Assembly: GCA_027854065.1 (NCBI GenBank)
Contig: JAQGEF010000010.1
Coordinates: 1 to 64,000 of the forward strand
Origin: Polluticaenibacter yanchengensis
Lineage (GTDB): Bacteria; Bacteroidota; Bacteroidia; Chitinophagales; Chitinophagaceae
Direction of reading: 5' to 3'
Length of the DNA: 64,000 nucleotides
This document shows positions 18,896 through 28,657 of this stretch, one piece after another; positions within the stretch are counted from its first letter, which is position 1; each line of letters starts with the position of its first letter. Both the position numbers and the translations under genes were made by a program. The notes beneath the pieces are model-generated. The model searched no databases and had not been told where the DNA came from. It was given only the letters and a program-made list of their open reading frames with translations.

Positions 18896-20023
18896 TTTCA
18901 AAAATCAGCGTAAATCAGCGATTGTGTTCTTCTGCGATCATCAGCAGGAAAAAATTTAACCAAAGTATTGGGTCTCAGCATCTATTTACTCAAGAATTAT
19001 TCAATAGATAAAACAAGTCCCGTAGGGACGACATTATGGTAGAAATAATTAAAGTTTAAGTAAACAAAGCGCCGTAGGTGCGACACCATTTAAATAAGCC
19101 CGGCATTCATTGATACCCAAATCATATCATCCAAAGTTCCGTAATATCATCACAGATGATATTACAAAAATCAGCGCAAATCAGCGATTGTATTTTTCTG
19201 CCATCATCATCGGGAAAATATTTAACCAAAGTATTGGGACTCAGCATCTATTTACTCAAGAATTATTCAATAGATAAAACAAGTCCCGTAGGGACGACAT
19301 TATGGTAGAAACAATTAAAGTAGAAGTAAACAGAGCACCGTAGGTGCGACACCATTTAAATAAGGCCGGCATTCATTCATAACCAAATCATCTCATCCAA
19401 AGCTCCGTAAGATCATCACAGATGATATTACAAAAATCAGCGCAAATCAGCGATTGTATTCCTCTGCCATCATCAGCGGGAAAAAATTTAACCAAAGTAT
19501 TGGGCCTCAGCATCTATTTACTCAAGAATTATTCAATAGATAAAACAAGTCCCGTAGGGACGACATTATGGTAGAAACAATTAAAGTAGAAGTAAACAGA
19601 GCGCCGTAGGTGCGACACCATTTAAATAAGGCCGGCATTCATTCATAACCAAATCATATCATCCAAAGTTCCGTAATATCATCACAGATGATATTTCAAA
19701 AATCAGCGTAAATCAGCGATTGTATTCCTCTGCCATCATCAGCGGGAAAATATTTAACCAAAGTATTGGGTCTCAGCATCTATTTACTCAAGAATTATTC
19801 AATAGATAAAACAAGTCCCGTAGGGACGACATTATGGTAGAAATAATTAAAGTTTAAGTAAACAAAGCGCCGTAGGTGCGACACCATTTAAATAAGCCCG
19901 GCATTCATTCATAACCAAATCATCTCATCCAAAATTCCGTAAGATCATCACAGATGATATTACAAAAATCAGCGCAAATCAGCGATTGTGTTCTTCTGCG
20001 TTCATCAGCGGGAAAATATTTAA
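18896..20023 (+). repeat. tandem array of 266-bp units, about 4.2 copies
   Basis: AAAATCAGCG occurs at 18901, 19167, 19433, 19699 and 19965, and AAGTCCCGTAGGGACGAC at 19015, 19281, 19547 and 19813; every interval is exactly 266 bp. Units differ by scattered substitutions without indels. Each unit contains the TCAGCG direct-repeat block, a GTCCC-GTA-GGGAC hairpin, a GCGCC-GTA-GGTGC hairpin and ATCATC-ACA-GATGAT. It is related to the array at 13199-14134. No gene is seen in 18781-20244. Confidence 0.97.
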
Positions 20024-20199
20024 TAGATATAAAGCACGCTATTCATTCGATGCCGGGCAAATCCCATAAATAGCCATTACCCACGTTTTCAACTTGGTAA
20101 AATCAAAAAGCATCACAAAAAACAACCACTCTTACCCCCGTTGCCAACCCGGTAAATGTTAAAAGAAACGATAAAAACAGCTTAATCCCTTTTTAATTT

Positions 20200-20207
20200 T
20201 AGCTTTG
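20200..20207 (+). promoter_or_regulatory. candidate -7 element for the SprB-repeat gene
   Basis: TAGCTTTG matches TAnnTTTG exactly, 38 bp upstream of the ATG at 20245. There is no TTG at the expected -33 position, so support is limited. Confidence 0.4.
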
Positions 20208-20244
20208 CACTTTCTTAATGCTTTTGGTTAGATGTATTTAATTC

Positions 20245-23034
20245 ATGCTTAAGTACCTTTTTAGAAATATTGCTTTAATTCTAATAGTTATATTTGGGGA
20301 GCAAAACCATGCTTTTGCCCAATGTATCACCACATTTCCTGCAAAATTTGATTTCGAAAATGACAATGGCGGCTTCACTACCGGTGGACAAAATTCAGAC
20401 TGGGCCTGGGGCAAACCAAACAAGTCCGTCATAAAAAATGCCGCAAGCGGCAACAATTGCTGGATCACAGGCGGGCTTAACAAAACCACCTATAACGGAG
20501 ATGAACTCGCATGGATCCAAAGCCCATGCTTCGATTTCCGCAACTTACAATACCCCTATGTCAATTTTCAGATAGTTTGGGAATCAGAACGCACTTTCGA
20601 CGGCGCCACACTGCAATATTCCGTCAATGGCGGTACATGGCAACAGGCAGGCAGCGCCAGTCAATCAGTCAATTGTATCACAAAAAACTGGTACAACACC
20701 ACCAGTATCCGCTACCTGAGTTTCGCCGGTTGGAGCGGTAGTTCAGTGGCAGGCGTCGGTGGCGGTACAGCAGGCGGAAGCACCGGCCAATGGGTCAACG
20801 CAGGTATTACACTCCCGCAATTAGCCGGTGTTGCCAACGTAAGGTTCAGGTTCCTGTTTGGAGCAGGTTCAGTTTACAACGGCTATAACGGAGTGGCCAT
20901 CGATGATTTTGAAGTAAGCGAAGCCCCGGCAAACGAAGCCGCTTTTAGTTTCACATGCAATGGCAATAACAACAGGACCTTCATTTTCAACAATGAATCA
21001 AAACAATGCCCCACAAGTTACACATGGGATTTTGGAGACCCCGCTTCAGGCACTACAAATAATCGCAGTACCCAAACACATCCGGCACATACATTTTCAG
21101 CACCCGGCGTTTACAATGTCACACTAACAGCTTCCGGTCCCGATAATAAACCCTCCACCATTACAAAGACCGTCGTCATTACCGATGTACAGGTAAATGT
21201 ATTAACAGATAACAAATGTGCAGGCGGAGCCGGTGCCATCGCCGCCTTAAATATATTACCCGCTACAGGCATCAGTTACCAGGTCAAATGGAATACCAAT
21301 AATCCACAAAGCGGCCTCACAGCAACCAATCTAAGCCAGGGCAATTATAGTGTGGTAGTAGAAGTAGAAAAAGGTTGTACAATAGAACGGAACTTTACCA
21401 TCAGCGATCCCGACCCCGTTACAGGCTCATCTGTCAATACCAATCCAGGTTGCGGCATGGCAAACGGCGCCATTGAAATAGAGGCAGAAGGCGGTCTCGC
21501 ACCTTACAGGTATCTTGTAAATGGTACCACCTACAATAACCCATCAATACCCAATTTAGCAGAAGGTAATTATAAAATTGAAATTATTGATGCGAATGGT
21601 TGTAAAGCAGAGTTTTCGGCCGACTTAAAATCAGGCAATTTTAATGTAGCGCTCGAAAATAAAAACGACCCCACCTGTGCAGCCCCGGCAGGCGGCAGTA
21701 TCAGTATCCTGCCCACAGGAACATTTGCCTTACCGCTTAAATATGAATGGAGCAATGGCCAGACCGGCGCATCAATAACCCGGTTAGGTGCCGGCACTTA
21801 TACCATTACCGTCACAGATAATAATAATTGTAAAGCTACACTCACAGAAACATTAAAAGCACCCGAAGCTTTAAATGTAAATGTTGTAGCCAACCCAACC
21901 ACCTGTAATGCCGATAATGGCAATTATAATATCAGCGTCACCAATGGCAGGTCCCCATATATCTACACAGTAGAAGCACCTGATGGCAATACATATACCA
22001 CCAATATCAAAGGACAATTAAAACCCGGTATTTATAAATATCTCGTAACAGACAATGCAGGTTGCACAGGCAGAGGCACATTCGAAATATTAAAAGGCCC
22101 GGCCGCCACTGTCACCCACAGTTTTGAACAGATCAGTTGTTTTGGAAAAAATGACGGTAAAATTATCTTTAATACCACCAGTAACAATGCCTCAATAAAA
22201 TGGAATGATGGCAGTACAGCCTGGACACGTCAAAACCTGGCGCCCGGCCTTTACAGTTATGATTATAAAGACAACAATGATGGTTGTCAAAGCACAGGCG
22301 TCTTCCAGATAATAGAGCCCGCAGGAATTACCATCAACGGCATGGTCACACCAGCCACCTGCCAGCTAAGTAACGGCACTATAAAAGCAGATATAAGCGG
22401 CGGTAACGGCACCTTATTTTTCCAATGGAAGAATGCTGTAACCGAAGGGTTGGAGCGTAATAATTTATCCGCCGGCATTTATACATTAGAAGTATCTGAT
22501 ATGCAGGGTTGTACCAACGAAAAAGCATTCGAAGTAGCAATAAATAATCCCTTAGTAATAGATTTAGGAAAAGATTCAACCATCTGTTCCGGCAGCATTA
22601 TCAATTTAGGATTAAACGGTTATGATACTTATTTATGGAATACAGGCACTACCACCAATACCATCGCAGTAACAGAAGCCGGTAACTACTGGCTAAAAGT
22701 AACAGATAGCAGAGGCTGCCAGGCCACTGATACCATTAAGTTCATAAACAGTTGCGGTTCATTGTATTTTCCAAATGCGTTCACGCCAAACGACGATGGC
22801 AGGAATGACCGGTTCGGACCCGCAGGACAAGGGCTCGTATTACCCATGTACGAACTAATGGTATTTGATCGCTGGGGCAAAAAAATATTCGAAAGTAAAA
22901 ATCCCGATTCAAAATGGGATGGTACCTATAAAGGCAATAAACTGCAAACCGGCGCCTATATCTGGAAAGTAGTATATGTAAACTACCTTGGAATAACAGA
23001 ACGGCAACATGGAACAATCACATTAATAAGGTAA
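20245..23034 (+). CDS. T9SS type B surface protein with PKD and SprB-like repeats
   Basis: 929 residues. The signal peptide ends near HAFAQ (residue 26). A jelly-roll-like section (about 30-228) is followed by a PKD domain (about 233-313, with YTWDFGDP) and six SprB-like repeats of ~75 residues, each opening with a Cys-containing turn and closing with a [YT].[VI]xDxxGC-like strand. The C-terminal ~90 residues (FPNAFTPNDDGRND...DRWGKKIFES...WDGTYKG...TGAYIW) are the gliding-motility-associated type B sorting domain. Such proteins are exported by T9SS and act in adhesion or gliding. It belongs to the same class as the next gene but is separated from it by a promoter. Confidence 0.93.
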   Translation: MLKYLFRNIALILIVIFGEQNHAFAQCITTFPAKFDFENDNGGFTTGGQNSDWAWGKPNKSVIKNAASGNNCWITGGLNKTTYNGDELAWIQSPCFDFRNLQYPYVNFQIVWESERTFDGATLQYSVNGGTWQQAGSASQSVNCITKNWYNTTSIRYLSFAGWSGSSVAGVGGGTAGGSTGQWVNAGITLPQLAGVANVRFRFLFGAGSVYNGYNGVAIDDFEVSEAPANEAAFSFTCNGNNNRTFIFNNESKQCPTSYTWDFGDPASGTTNNRSTQTHPAHTFSAPGVYNVTLTASGPDNKPSTITKTVVITDVQVNVLTDNKCAGGAGAIAALNILPATGISYQVKWNTNNPQSGLTATNLSQGNYSVVVEVEKGCTIERNFTISDPDPVTGSSVNTNPGCGMANGAIEIEAEGGLAPYRYLVNGTTYNNPSIPNLAEGNYKIEIIDANGCKAEFSADLKSGNFNVALENKNDPTCAAPAGGSISILPTGTFALPLKYEWSNGQTGASITRLGAGTYTITVTDNNNCKATLTETLKAPEALNVNVVANPTTCNADNGNYNISVTNGRSPYIYTVEAPDGNTYTTNIKGQLKPGIYKYLVTDNAGCTGRGTFEILKGPAATVTHSFEQISCFGKNDGKIIFNTTSNNASIKWNDGSTAWTRQNLAPGLYSYDYKDNNDGCQSTGVFQIIEPAGITINGMVTPATCQLSNGTIKADISGGNGTLFFQWKNAVTEGLERNNLSAGIYTLEVSDMQGCTNEKAFEVAINNPLVIDLGKDSTICSGSIINLGLNGYDTYLWNTGTTTNTIAVTEAGNYWLKVTDSRGCQATDTIKFINSCGSLYFPNAFTPNDDGRNDRFGPAGQGLVLPMYELMVFDRWGKKIFESKNPDSKWDGTYKGNKLQTGAYIWKVVYVNYLGITERQHGTITLIR

Positions 23035-23047
23035 CAATAAAACAATT

Positions 23048-23076
23048 TTGGCTTTGGTTAAAAAAATGTTACTTTG
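23048..23076 (+). promoter_or_regulatory. candidate promoter for the P-domain T9SS gene
   Basis: TTG at 23048-23050 and TTACTTTG at 23069-23076 are 18 nt apart; the -7 box is one mismatch from TAnnTTTG. It lies about 95 bp upstream of the ATG at 23173. Confidence 0.5.
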
Positions 23077-23172
23077 CAAAATGCAAATATTTGCTAACTT
23101 AGTAGATAATTTGCATTTTTTTTATTATAGCAATGTCTTATGTGTAGATTTTGCATACTTTATATATCCGTA

Positions 23173-26100
23173 ATGAAGAAAGTATTTTTTTTACTGGTGC
23201 TTTTATGTGTTTGGGGTGCCGGTATGTCACAGGTTTTTCCTGGTTCAACAGGAACTGTACCTGCCACAGGCTCCAGTACTTTTACTGCCAATGTCAGTGG
23301 TATAGGAGTGATAAATGCGTCCAATGGATTAGAGTCCGTTACTCTGAATATGACGCACACTAAAACTGCAGATTTGGATATTTACTTGCAATCTCCAAAT
23401 GGTATGAGAGTAAGTCTGATACTGCAAAACATAAAAACAGGAGCAAATTTTACAAATACTGTTTTAAGCGGCAATGCAACAACTTCAATAAAAGAAGGGA
23501 CACCGCCATACTCAGGAACGTTTTTACCAGATGCATACTTAGGAAGTTTCAATGATGGTCAGAATGCAAATGGCACCTGGCGGCTGGTTATAAATGACAG
23601 GCGTAATTCCAGTGGCGGTGCAGGAGTAGTAACAGGTTGGAGCTTGAAATTCAGTACAACCCCTTCAAAGCAACCACCGGTTTTACCATCCTGTAACATT
23701 CAACTGCCATCAGGAAACAGATGTACGGATGCTCCAACAATTTGTGACTTCTCTGCTTTATGTGGTGATACTAAAGGTTCAACCAATACAATGTGGTCCG
23801 GCTCAGGTATAGACGACTGTTTTGGTGTTCAGAATAATACGTTCATAAAATTTGTAGCCAGTGCTACTTCAGCCTCATTCGCTGTTTGGGTTCATAACAG
23901 CACAAGCAGTAACTATTTGATAAGTGGCATTCAAATGATCATTATGAAGGCAAATTGCGGCAGCGGCGCCGTTACTTCCTATGGTTGTTATGAACATATT
24001 TTTCCTTATGCATCAGGGCATCCGGTGGCAAATATTGTAAAAGCCAGTAATTTGCAGGTTGGAGAAACTTACTTCTTAATGTTTGATGGTTTCAGTTCTG
24101 ATAAATGTGAATTTACAGTTACTGCCGTTCAGGGCGTAAACATATTAAATGTTGACCCCGTAAGCGCAAGCATCTGCGAAGGGCAAAGTGTCGAACTCAA
24201 TGCATCAGGAGGAAGTGGCAATTTTACATGGGCACCGGGCACCAGCCTTAATACCACTACAGGCGCCAAAGTAATTGCCACGCCTGCCGCTACACAAAAG
24301 TATACCGTTACCAGTACAATGGTAGGCGTTTGTCCGCAAACCAAAGAAGTTACCGTAACAGTCAACCCTAAAACAACGCCGGTCACCGGTTTTAGTTATA
24401 CCACGCCCGTTTGTAATAGTGCAGGCAATCTTAGCCCAACCCTTTCCGGAGGCTTTGTAACCGGAGGCGTCTTTTCTGCAACAACAGGATTAAGCATCAA
24501 TCCCGCTACTGGAGTAGTAAATGTTCAGGCATCTACACCCGGTAGTTACACCATTACATACAAAGTAGCTGCCAAAGATTGTGTAACGGACGGAGAGTCA
24601 ACAGCTACTTTAGTCATTAACAGCGGCACTGCACCAGTCACAACTTTCAGTTACCAGACACCGGTTTGTAACAATGCCGGTGCATTATTACCACAGCTCG
24701 GTACAGGATTTACTACCGGAGGCGTATTCAGTGCCCCATCAGGCCTAAGTATTAATGCCACTACCGGGGAAATCAATGTGCAAAATTCAACACCCGGAAC
24801 GTATGTGGTAAATTATAATCTAGCCGCAACCACCTGTAGCCCGGCAGGAACAGGTAATGCAAACATTCTTATTACTGCCGTAGAAACGCCAAATACAAGC
24901 TTTTCTTACCAGACGCCGGTTTGTGCTAATGCAGGAAACCTGTTACCGGTCACCGGTAGCAACTTTAAAACAGGAGGGATATTTACCGCAGGTGCAGGAT
25001 TATCTGTCAATCCGAATACCGGAGAAATCAATGTAGCAAACTCCACCCCCGGCACTTATACAGTTACTTATAACATTGCAGCAAACGGATGTAACGCTGC
25101 AGGTCAGTCACAGGCCACCATCCTCATTCAGAATAATATTACCCCAAATACCACCTTCAGTTACAGATCTCCGGTTTGCCTGGATGGTAGCAAAGTCACC
25201 GCATCATTAGGTTCAGGCTTTACAACCGGCGGTACATTTACAGCACCTGCAGGCGTTTCCCTCAATACAAATACCGGCGAAATAGACCTGGGTAAATCCA
25301 CTGCAGGTACCTATACCATCACTTACCAGGTAACAGCCAGCGGCTGCCAGACAGCCGGCACCGGCACCGCACAGATTGTGATAGAATCAACCATTAAACC
25401 AGAGATCACATTTAGTTATACTTCACCCGTTTGTCAATCAGGTACCAATGCCGCACCAATACCTGCCAACAGTAATTTTGTGACAGGTGGCGTTTACTCT
25501 TCCACAACCGGGCTTTCCATCAATGCCGGTACAGGTATCATCAATGCATCAACCTCACAACCTGGCACCTATACTGTTACCTATGCAGTAAGCGCATCAG
25601 GCTGTACATCCGCAGGTACCTCCACAGCAACCATCGTCATAACCACCAGCGCCCCAAGGCCAATCGTAGGATTTGATTATCCGGCAGATATTTGTGCCAA
25701 CGCTGTTAGCAAATTATACACCCCGGTTCCTAAAAGTGGTTTTGTAACAGGCGGCACTTACAGTGCTGCAACAGGAATATCTGTAAACGCCACTACAGGC
25801 ATCGTGGATATCACCGGCGCCGCTCCGGGCAGTTATATCATCACCTATTCTCTACCTGCTGTTGACTGTTATACTGCCAGCAGCATCACAAGCACCATCA
25901 TTATAAAGCAGCCTTCCACACCAGTGGTAGATTTTACATACAATACACCAGTATGTTTATCCAACGGATCCATTGAGCCAAACAGAAGTACAGGATTTAC
26001 AACAGGAGGCGTGTTTTCTGCTACACCGGCCCTCAATATCAATGCACAAAATGGCACAATAAATCTGGCAACAGCTACAGCCGGTAATTATACCATCAAT

Positions 26101-26907
26101 TATAAGATCACGGCAGGAAATTGTTTTACGGATGCGGAGAAAAGTTTCGCATTGGTGCTGTTAGCTAAACCCGCAACCCCGGTTGTCCAGGACCTTATTT
26201 TATGCACTGCCGGAGATTCAGTTCTACTGGTGATTGATAATTATGACCCGGCATTAACCTATAATTGGTATGACAATTCAAACCTGACCACCGTATTACA
26301 TTCCGGGGAAGATTATAAAGTAAAAGTAACCGGTACAAAAAACTACTTTATAACGGCTGCCAACGGCACTTGTACCAGCAACACAGAAGAAGCGAAAATT
26401 ACAGTGTTGAACAGTTCCGATAATTTTGATTTAGGAAAAGATACAGTGATCTGTCCGGGTAAAAGTGTCATTTTAGAAGGCCCGTCCGGCTACACAGGCT
26501 ATACCTGGAGTACCGGTGCCACTACAAGAATCATTACTGTTTCTGCTGCAGGAAAATATATTTTAACCGCCCGTACAGCTACCGGCTGCGAGGTAAAAGA
26601 TTCTGTTACCGTGTACGTAGCGCCAAATTGTACCGATCTGTTTTTCCCTAATGCCTTTACCCCAAATGGCGATGGCAAGAACGATTATTTTGGACCGATC
26701 GGCAATCTGGCAGATGTAAGAAACTATGAGTTATTAATATACAACCGTTGGGGAGAACTGGTTTTTCAAAGTAAAAATCCATATATAAAATGGAATGGCA
26801 CCCATAAAGGCAAGCCAGTCCCTTCAGGCACATTTACATGGTACGCCAGGTACCAGTTTGGCGCCATAGAAAAGACCCAGAAAGGAACCATTGTAATTAT
26901 ACGGTAA
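23173..26907 (+). CDS. T9SS type B surface protein with a P domain and seven ~84-residue repeats
   Basis: 1244 residues from the ATG at 23173; an upstream frame to 23140 would add 11 residues before a normal signal peptide (MKKVFFLLVLLCVWGAGMSQ). Residues about 20-165 are a proprotein-convertase P-type jelly roll (LDIYLQSPNG, GTWRLVINDR). A Cys-containing domain follows (about 170-320). From about 400 to 996 seven repeats of ~84 residues open with F.Y..P.C and contain GG.[FY][ST]a..G.s.N..TG.I and PG.Y.[IV].Y. The end is the type B sorting domain (FPNAFTPNGDGKND...NRWGELVFQS). Probably a surface adhesin; the repeats look Ig-like but I cannot name their family. Confidence 0.92.
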   Translation: MKKVFFLLVLLCVWGAGMSQVFPGSTGTVPATGSSTFTANVSGIGVINASNGLESVTLNMTHTKTADLDIYLQSPNGMRVSLILQNIKTGANFTNTVLSGNATTSIKEGTPPYSGTFLPDAYLGSFNDGQNANGTWRLVINDRRNSSGGAGVVTGWSLKFSTTPSKQPPVLPSCNIQLPSGNRCTDAPTICDFSALCGDTKGSTNTMWSGSGIDDCFGVQNNTFIKFVASATSASFAVWVHNSTSSNYLISGIQMIIMKANCGSGAVTSYGCYEHIFPYASGHPVANIVKASNLQVGETYFLMFDGFSSDKCEFTVTAVQGVNILNVDPVSASICEGQSVELNASGGSGNFTWAPGTSLNTTTGAKVIATPAATQKYTVTSTMVGVCPQTKEVTVTVNPKTTPVTGFSYTTPVCNSAGNLSPTLSGGFVTGGVFSATTGLSINPATGVVNVQASTPGSYTITYKVAAKDCVTDGESTATLVINSGTAPVTTFSYQTPVCNNAGALLPQLGTGFTTGGVFSAPSGLSINATTGEINVQNSTPGTYVVNYNLAATTCSPAGTGNANILITAVETPNTSFSYQTPVCANAGNLLPVTGSNFKTGGIFTAGAGLSVNPNTGEINVANSTPGTYTVTYNIAANGCNAAGQSQATILIQNNITPNTTFSYRSPVCLDGSKVTASLGSGFTTGGTFTAPAGVSLNTNTGEIDLGKSTAGTYTITYQVTASGCQTAGTGTAQIVIESTIKPEITFSYTSPVCQSGTNAAPIPANSNFVTGGVYSSTTGLSINAGTGIINASTSQPGTYTVTYAVSASGCTSAGTSTATIVITTSAPRPIVGFDYPADICANAVSKLYTPVPKSGFVTGGTYSAATGISVNATTGIVDITGAAPGSYIITYSLPAVDCYTASSITSTIIIKQPSTPVVDFTYNTPVCLSNGSIEPNRSTGFTTGGVFSATPALNINAQNGTINLATATAGNYTINYKITAGNCFTDAEKSFALVLLAKPATPVVQDLILCTAGDSVLLVIDNYDPALTYNWYDNSNLTTVLHSGEDYKVKVTGTKNYFITAANGTCTSNTEEAKITVLNSSDNFDLGKDTVICPGKSVILEGPSGYTGYTWSTGATTRIITVSAAGKYILTARTATGCEVKDSVTVYVAPNCTDLFFPNAFTPNGDGKNDYFGPIGNLADVRNYELLIYNRWGELVFQSKNPYIKWNGTHKGKPVPSGTFTWYARYQFGAIEKTQKGTIVIIR

Positions 26908-26910
26908 AAC

Positions 26911-26948
26911 AAAAAGGCAGCAGTCCAAAAAAGTTGCTGTCTTTTTTT
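26911..26948 (+). terminator. terminator after the P-domain T9SS gene
   Basis: AAAAAGGCAGCA (26911-26922) pairs with TGCTGTCTTTTT (26935-26946), one G-U, ending in a run of seven T. It lies only a few bases after the stop codon. Confidence 0.85.
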
Positions 26949-26959
26949 ATATTCACCCT

Positions 26960-27517
26960 ATGAGAAATATTAAAATAGGGGTCTTTGCCAGCCTGTTATT
27001 ACTGTTGGTAGCATGTAATAATAATCAGCCAGTAGGAAAAGATGGAAAAGTATATAGGTCCGCTATAGAGTATAATGATGCCATCATTAAAAACCAGGTA
27101 GGTTTTGCAAACAATTATTTGTCTGTTTTAAATAAGCATCAGGTATTGTCAGAGCAAACTTTAGAAGACCTTAAAAAGCTATCTTCAGAAGCCGCCCTCT
27201 CTTCTAAAATAATTGAAAGCATGCCTGCTTATAAAGGCGATTCTTCATTTAGAGACGCAGGGGTGGAATTGCTGAATTTTTATTCTCATTTTTTACTCGA
27301 TGAATTTTCTACCATTGTAAAACTGAGAATGTTGGCAGGAGATAGTATAACGCATCAGTACACAGACTCCATTAATATGCTTACTGCCAAAGTGAAGAAA
27401 CAGGAAGTAGAGTTGGATGAAAAGTTTCAGAGAAGTCAAAAAGCATTTGCGCAAAAAAACGGCTTTAGGCTGGATCCCGAAAAGTCACAGGAAATGCTGA
27501 AAAAGGGGAGAGAATAA
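26960..27517 (+). CDS. lipoprotein of unknown function
   Basis: A 185-residue protein with a lipoprotein signal peptide: MRNIKIG, a Leu-rich core and the lipobox LVAC with Cys19, followed by NNNQ. The rest is mainly helical and charged (many K, E, S), with LNKHQVLSEQTLEDLKKLSSEA-like amphipathic segments and a Lys-rich end. I do not recognise a family. Its start is 12 bp after the terminator of the adhesin gene, so it needs its own promoter or read-through. Confidence 0.8.
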   Translation: MRNIKIGVFASLLLLLVACNNNQPVGKDGKVYRSAIEYNDAIIKNQVGFANNYLSVLNKHQVLSEQTLEDLKKLSSEAALSSKIIESMPAYKGDSSFRDAGVELLNFYSHFLLDEFSTIVKLRMLAGDSITHQYTDSINMLTAKVKKQEVELDEKFQRSQKAFAQKNGFRLDPEKSQEMLKKGRE

Positions 27518-27591
27518 CCTGGCTTTTAAGTCTTGCAGGTGCTTCAGAATAAAGACACTATAAATAAATTCTGCGGGAGATCCTGTTTAAA

Positions 27592-27650
27592 AATCAGCGT
27601 GAATCAGTGGATTGTATTACTCTGCAACATCAGCGGAAAATATTCAACAT
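27592..27650 (+). repeat. solitary copy of the TCAGCG module
   Basis: AAAATCAGCG, GAATCAGTGG, ATTGTATTACTCTGC and CATCAGCGGAAAATATT follow the order of the first module in the 266- and 353-bp array units, but without their hairpin modules. Confidence 0.8.
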
Positions 27651-27661
27651 GCGCATTGTTC

Positions 27662-27801
27662 AATAGAATGATAACGATAAAAGGCTGCGGCATGCGTTGG
27701 TGGCGAGGTACGAGCCAGTGCGACGCAGGAGCACCGAGCGTAGCGGAGCCATAAGCACGCCGGACAGATGCAGAATAAGCTGTAGAACAGATCACAGCCC
27801 C
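27662..27801 (-). repeat. dispersed intergenic element, copy 3 (inverted)
   Basis: Contains GGCTGCGGCATGCG, GGCGAGGTACGAGCCAGTGC, GAGCACCGAGCGTAGCGG and ends with CACAGCCCC. It is the reverse orientation of the copy at 44388 and closest to the copy at 44701. The remaining sequence of 27518-27873 holds no supportable gene. Confidence 0.88.
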
Positions 27802-27873
27802 AAAAAAATCAGCACATTAAACCGTAGAATGACATATTGCCAGCCGGAATAAATGAATAGTAAAATCCAGCCC

Positions 27874-28416
27874 TTACAGGATTTTCACAAATCTTTTAGT
27901 CGATAAAAAAACATTTTTCTTTGGTTTAGAGATCAGTTCCATACCATCCAGGTTCACATCCAGCGTAATTTCCAGCTCCCTTTTAAGCCATTCATCTTTC
28001 TCCAGCGCCAATAGCCGCGGATCAGTATAGTAGTCCCGGTAATTGGGCATCATTTTACGGAATGCCAGTTTAGAAAATGCGTGAATATAGTTTTTCAGTT
28101 TGTCAGAAAATTCAGAATAACGGCCGTCTTTAAACTTTAAAACATCGTCCCGGAAAAAAGACGGGATCCAGTATAAAATAAATTTCCTGTCCTTAGGGCC
28201 AATGTATTTACCTACAAAATGTTCATTGAATTCATTAGCATCATCATACAGATCAAAATGATTCACTTCTGCTACAATTTTTTCCAGATCGTTAGAAATA
28301 TAAGTACTCAGCAAATTGTTTTTTGAAAATGAATGCACGCCGACTTTTACCATCGGTAATACATAATAATCCGCAATCGGGCGACTGTACATTATAGAAA
28401 ACAATTGTGAAATCAT
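27874..28416 (-). CDS. hypothetical protein, 180 residues
   Basis: Starts at an ATG (28414-28416) with MISQLFSIMYSRPIADYYVLP. It is soluble, rich in aromatic and charged residues (for example FDLYDDANEFNEHFVGKY, DYYTDPRLLALEKDEWLKREL) and has no signal peptide or membrane helix. I recognise no family or motif. It is a single gene, divergent from ade and separated from it by 241 bp. Codon use and composition look like those of its neighbours. Confidence 0.7.
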   Translation of the reverse strand: MISQLFSIMYSRPIADYYVLPMVKVGVHSFSKNNLLSTYISNDLEKIVAEVNHFDLYDDANEFNEHFVGKYIGPKDRKFILYWIPSFFRDDVLKFKDGRYSEFSDKLKNYIHAFSKLAFRKMMPNYRDYYTDPRLLALEKDEWLKRELEITLDVNLDGMELISKPKKNVFLSTKRFVKIL

Positions 28417-28657
28417 AATTCAGACATATTTAGGAATGAAGAATACACAAAAATTATACTAAAAGCAAGCTGTTGACTTAAAATAATACTGGTATTGGAA
28501 TTTCAAGTTAATAAAATTGAATGAAACAATAAAAAAAATAGATAATTATTCCTCTGGTTAAGAAAGCATTTGTGGTTGATTAATGCGGTAATTTTAATAA
28601 ATCGATATCTTTACATATAGCATTTTTACAACCGATCACCTAAATGTAAATAAGAAG

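Noticed and set aside
18896..20023. CRISPR array
   Set aside because: The repeat unit is 266 bp and entirely repeated, with no unique spacers and no cas genes nearby.
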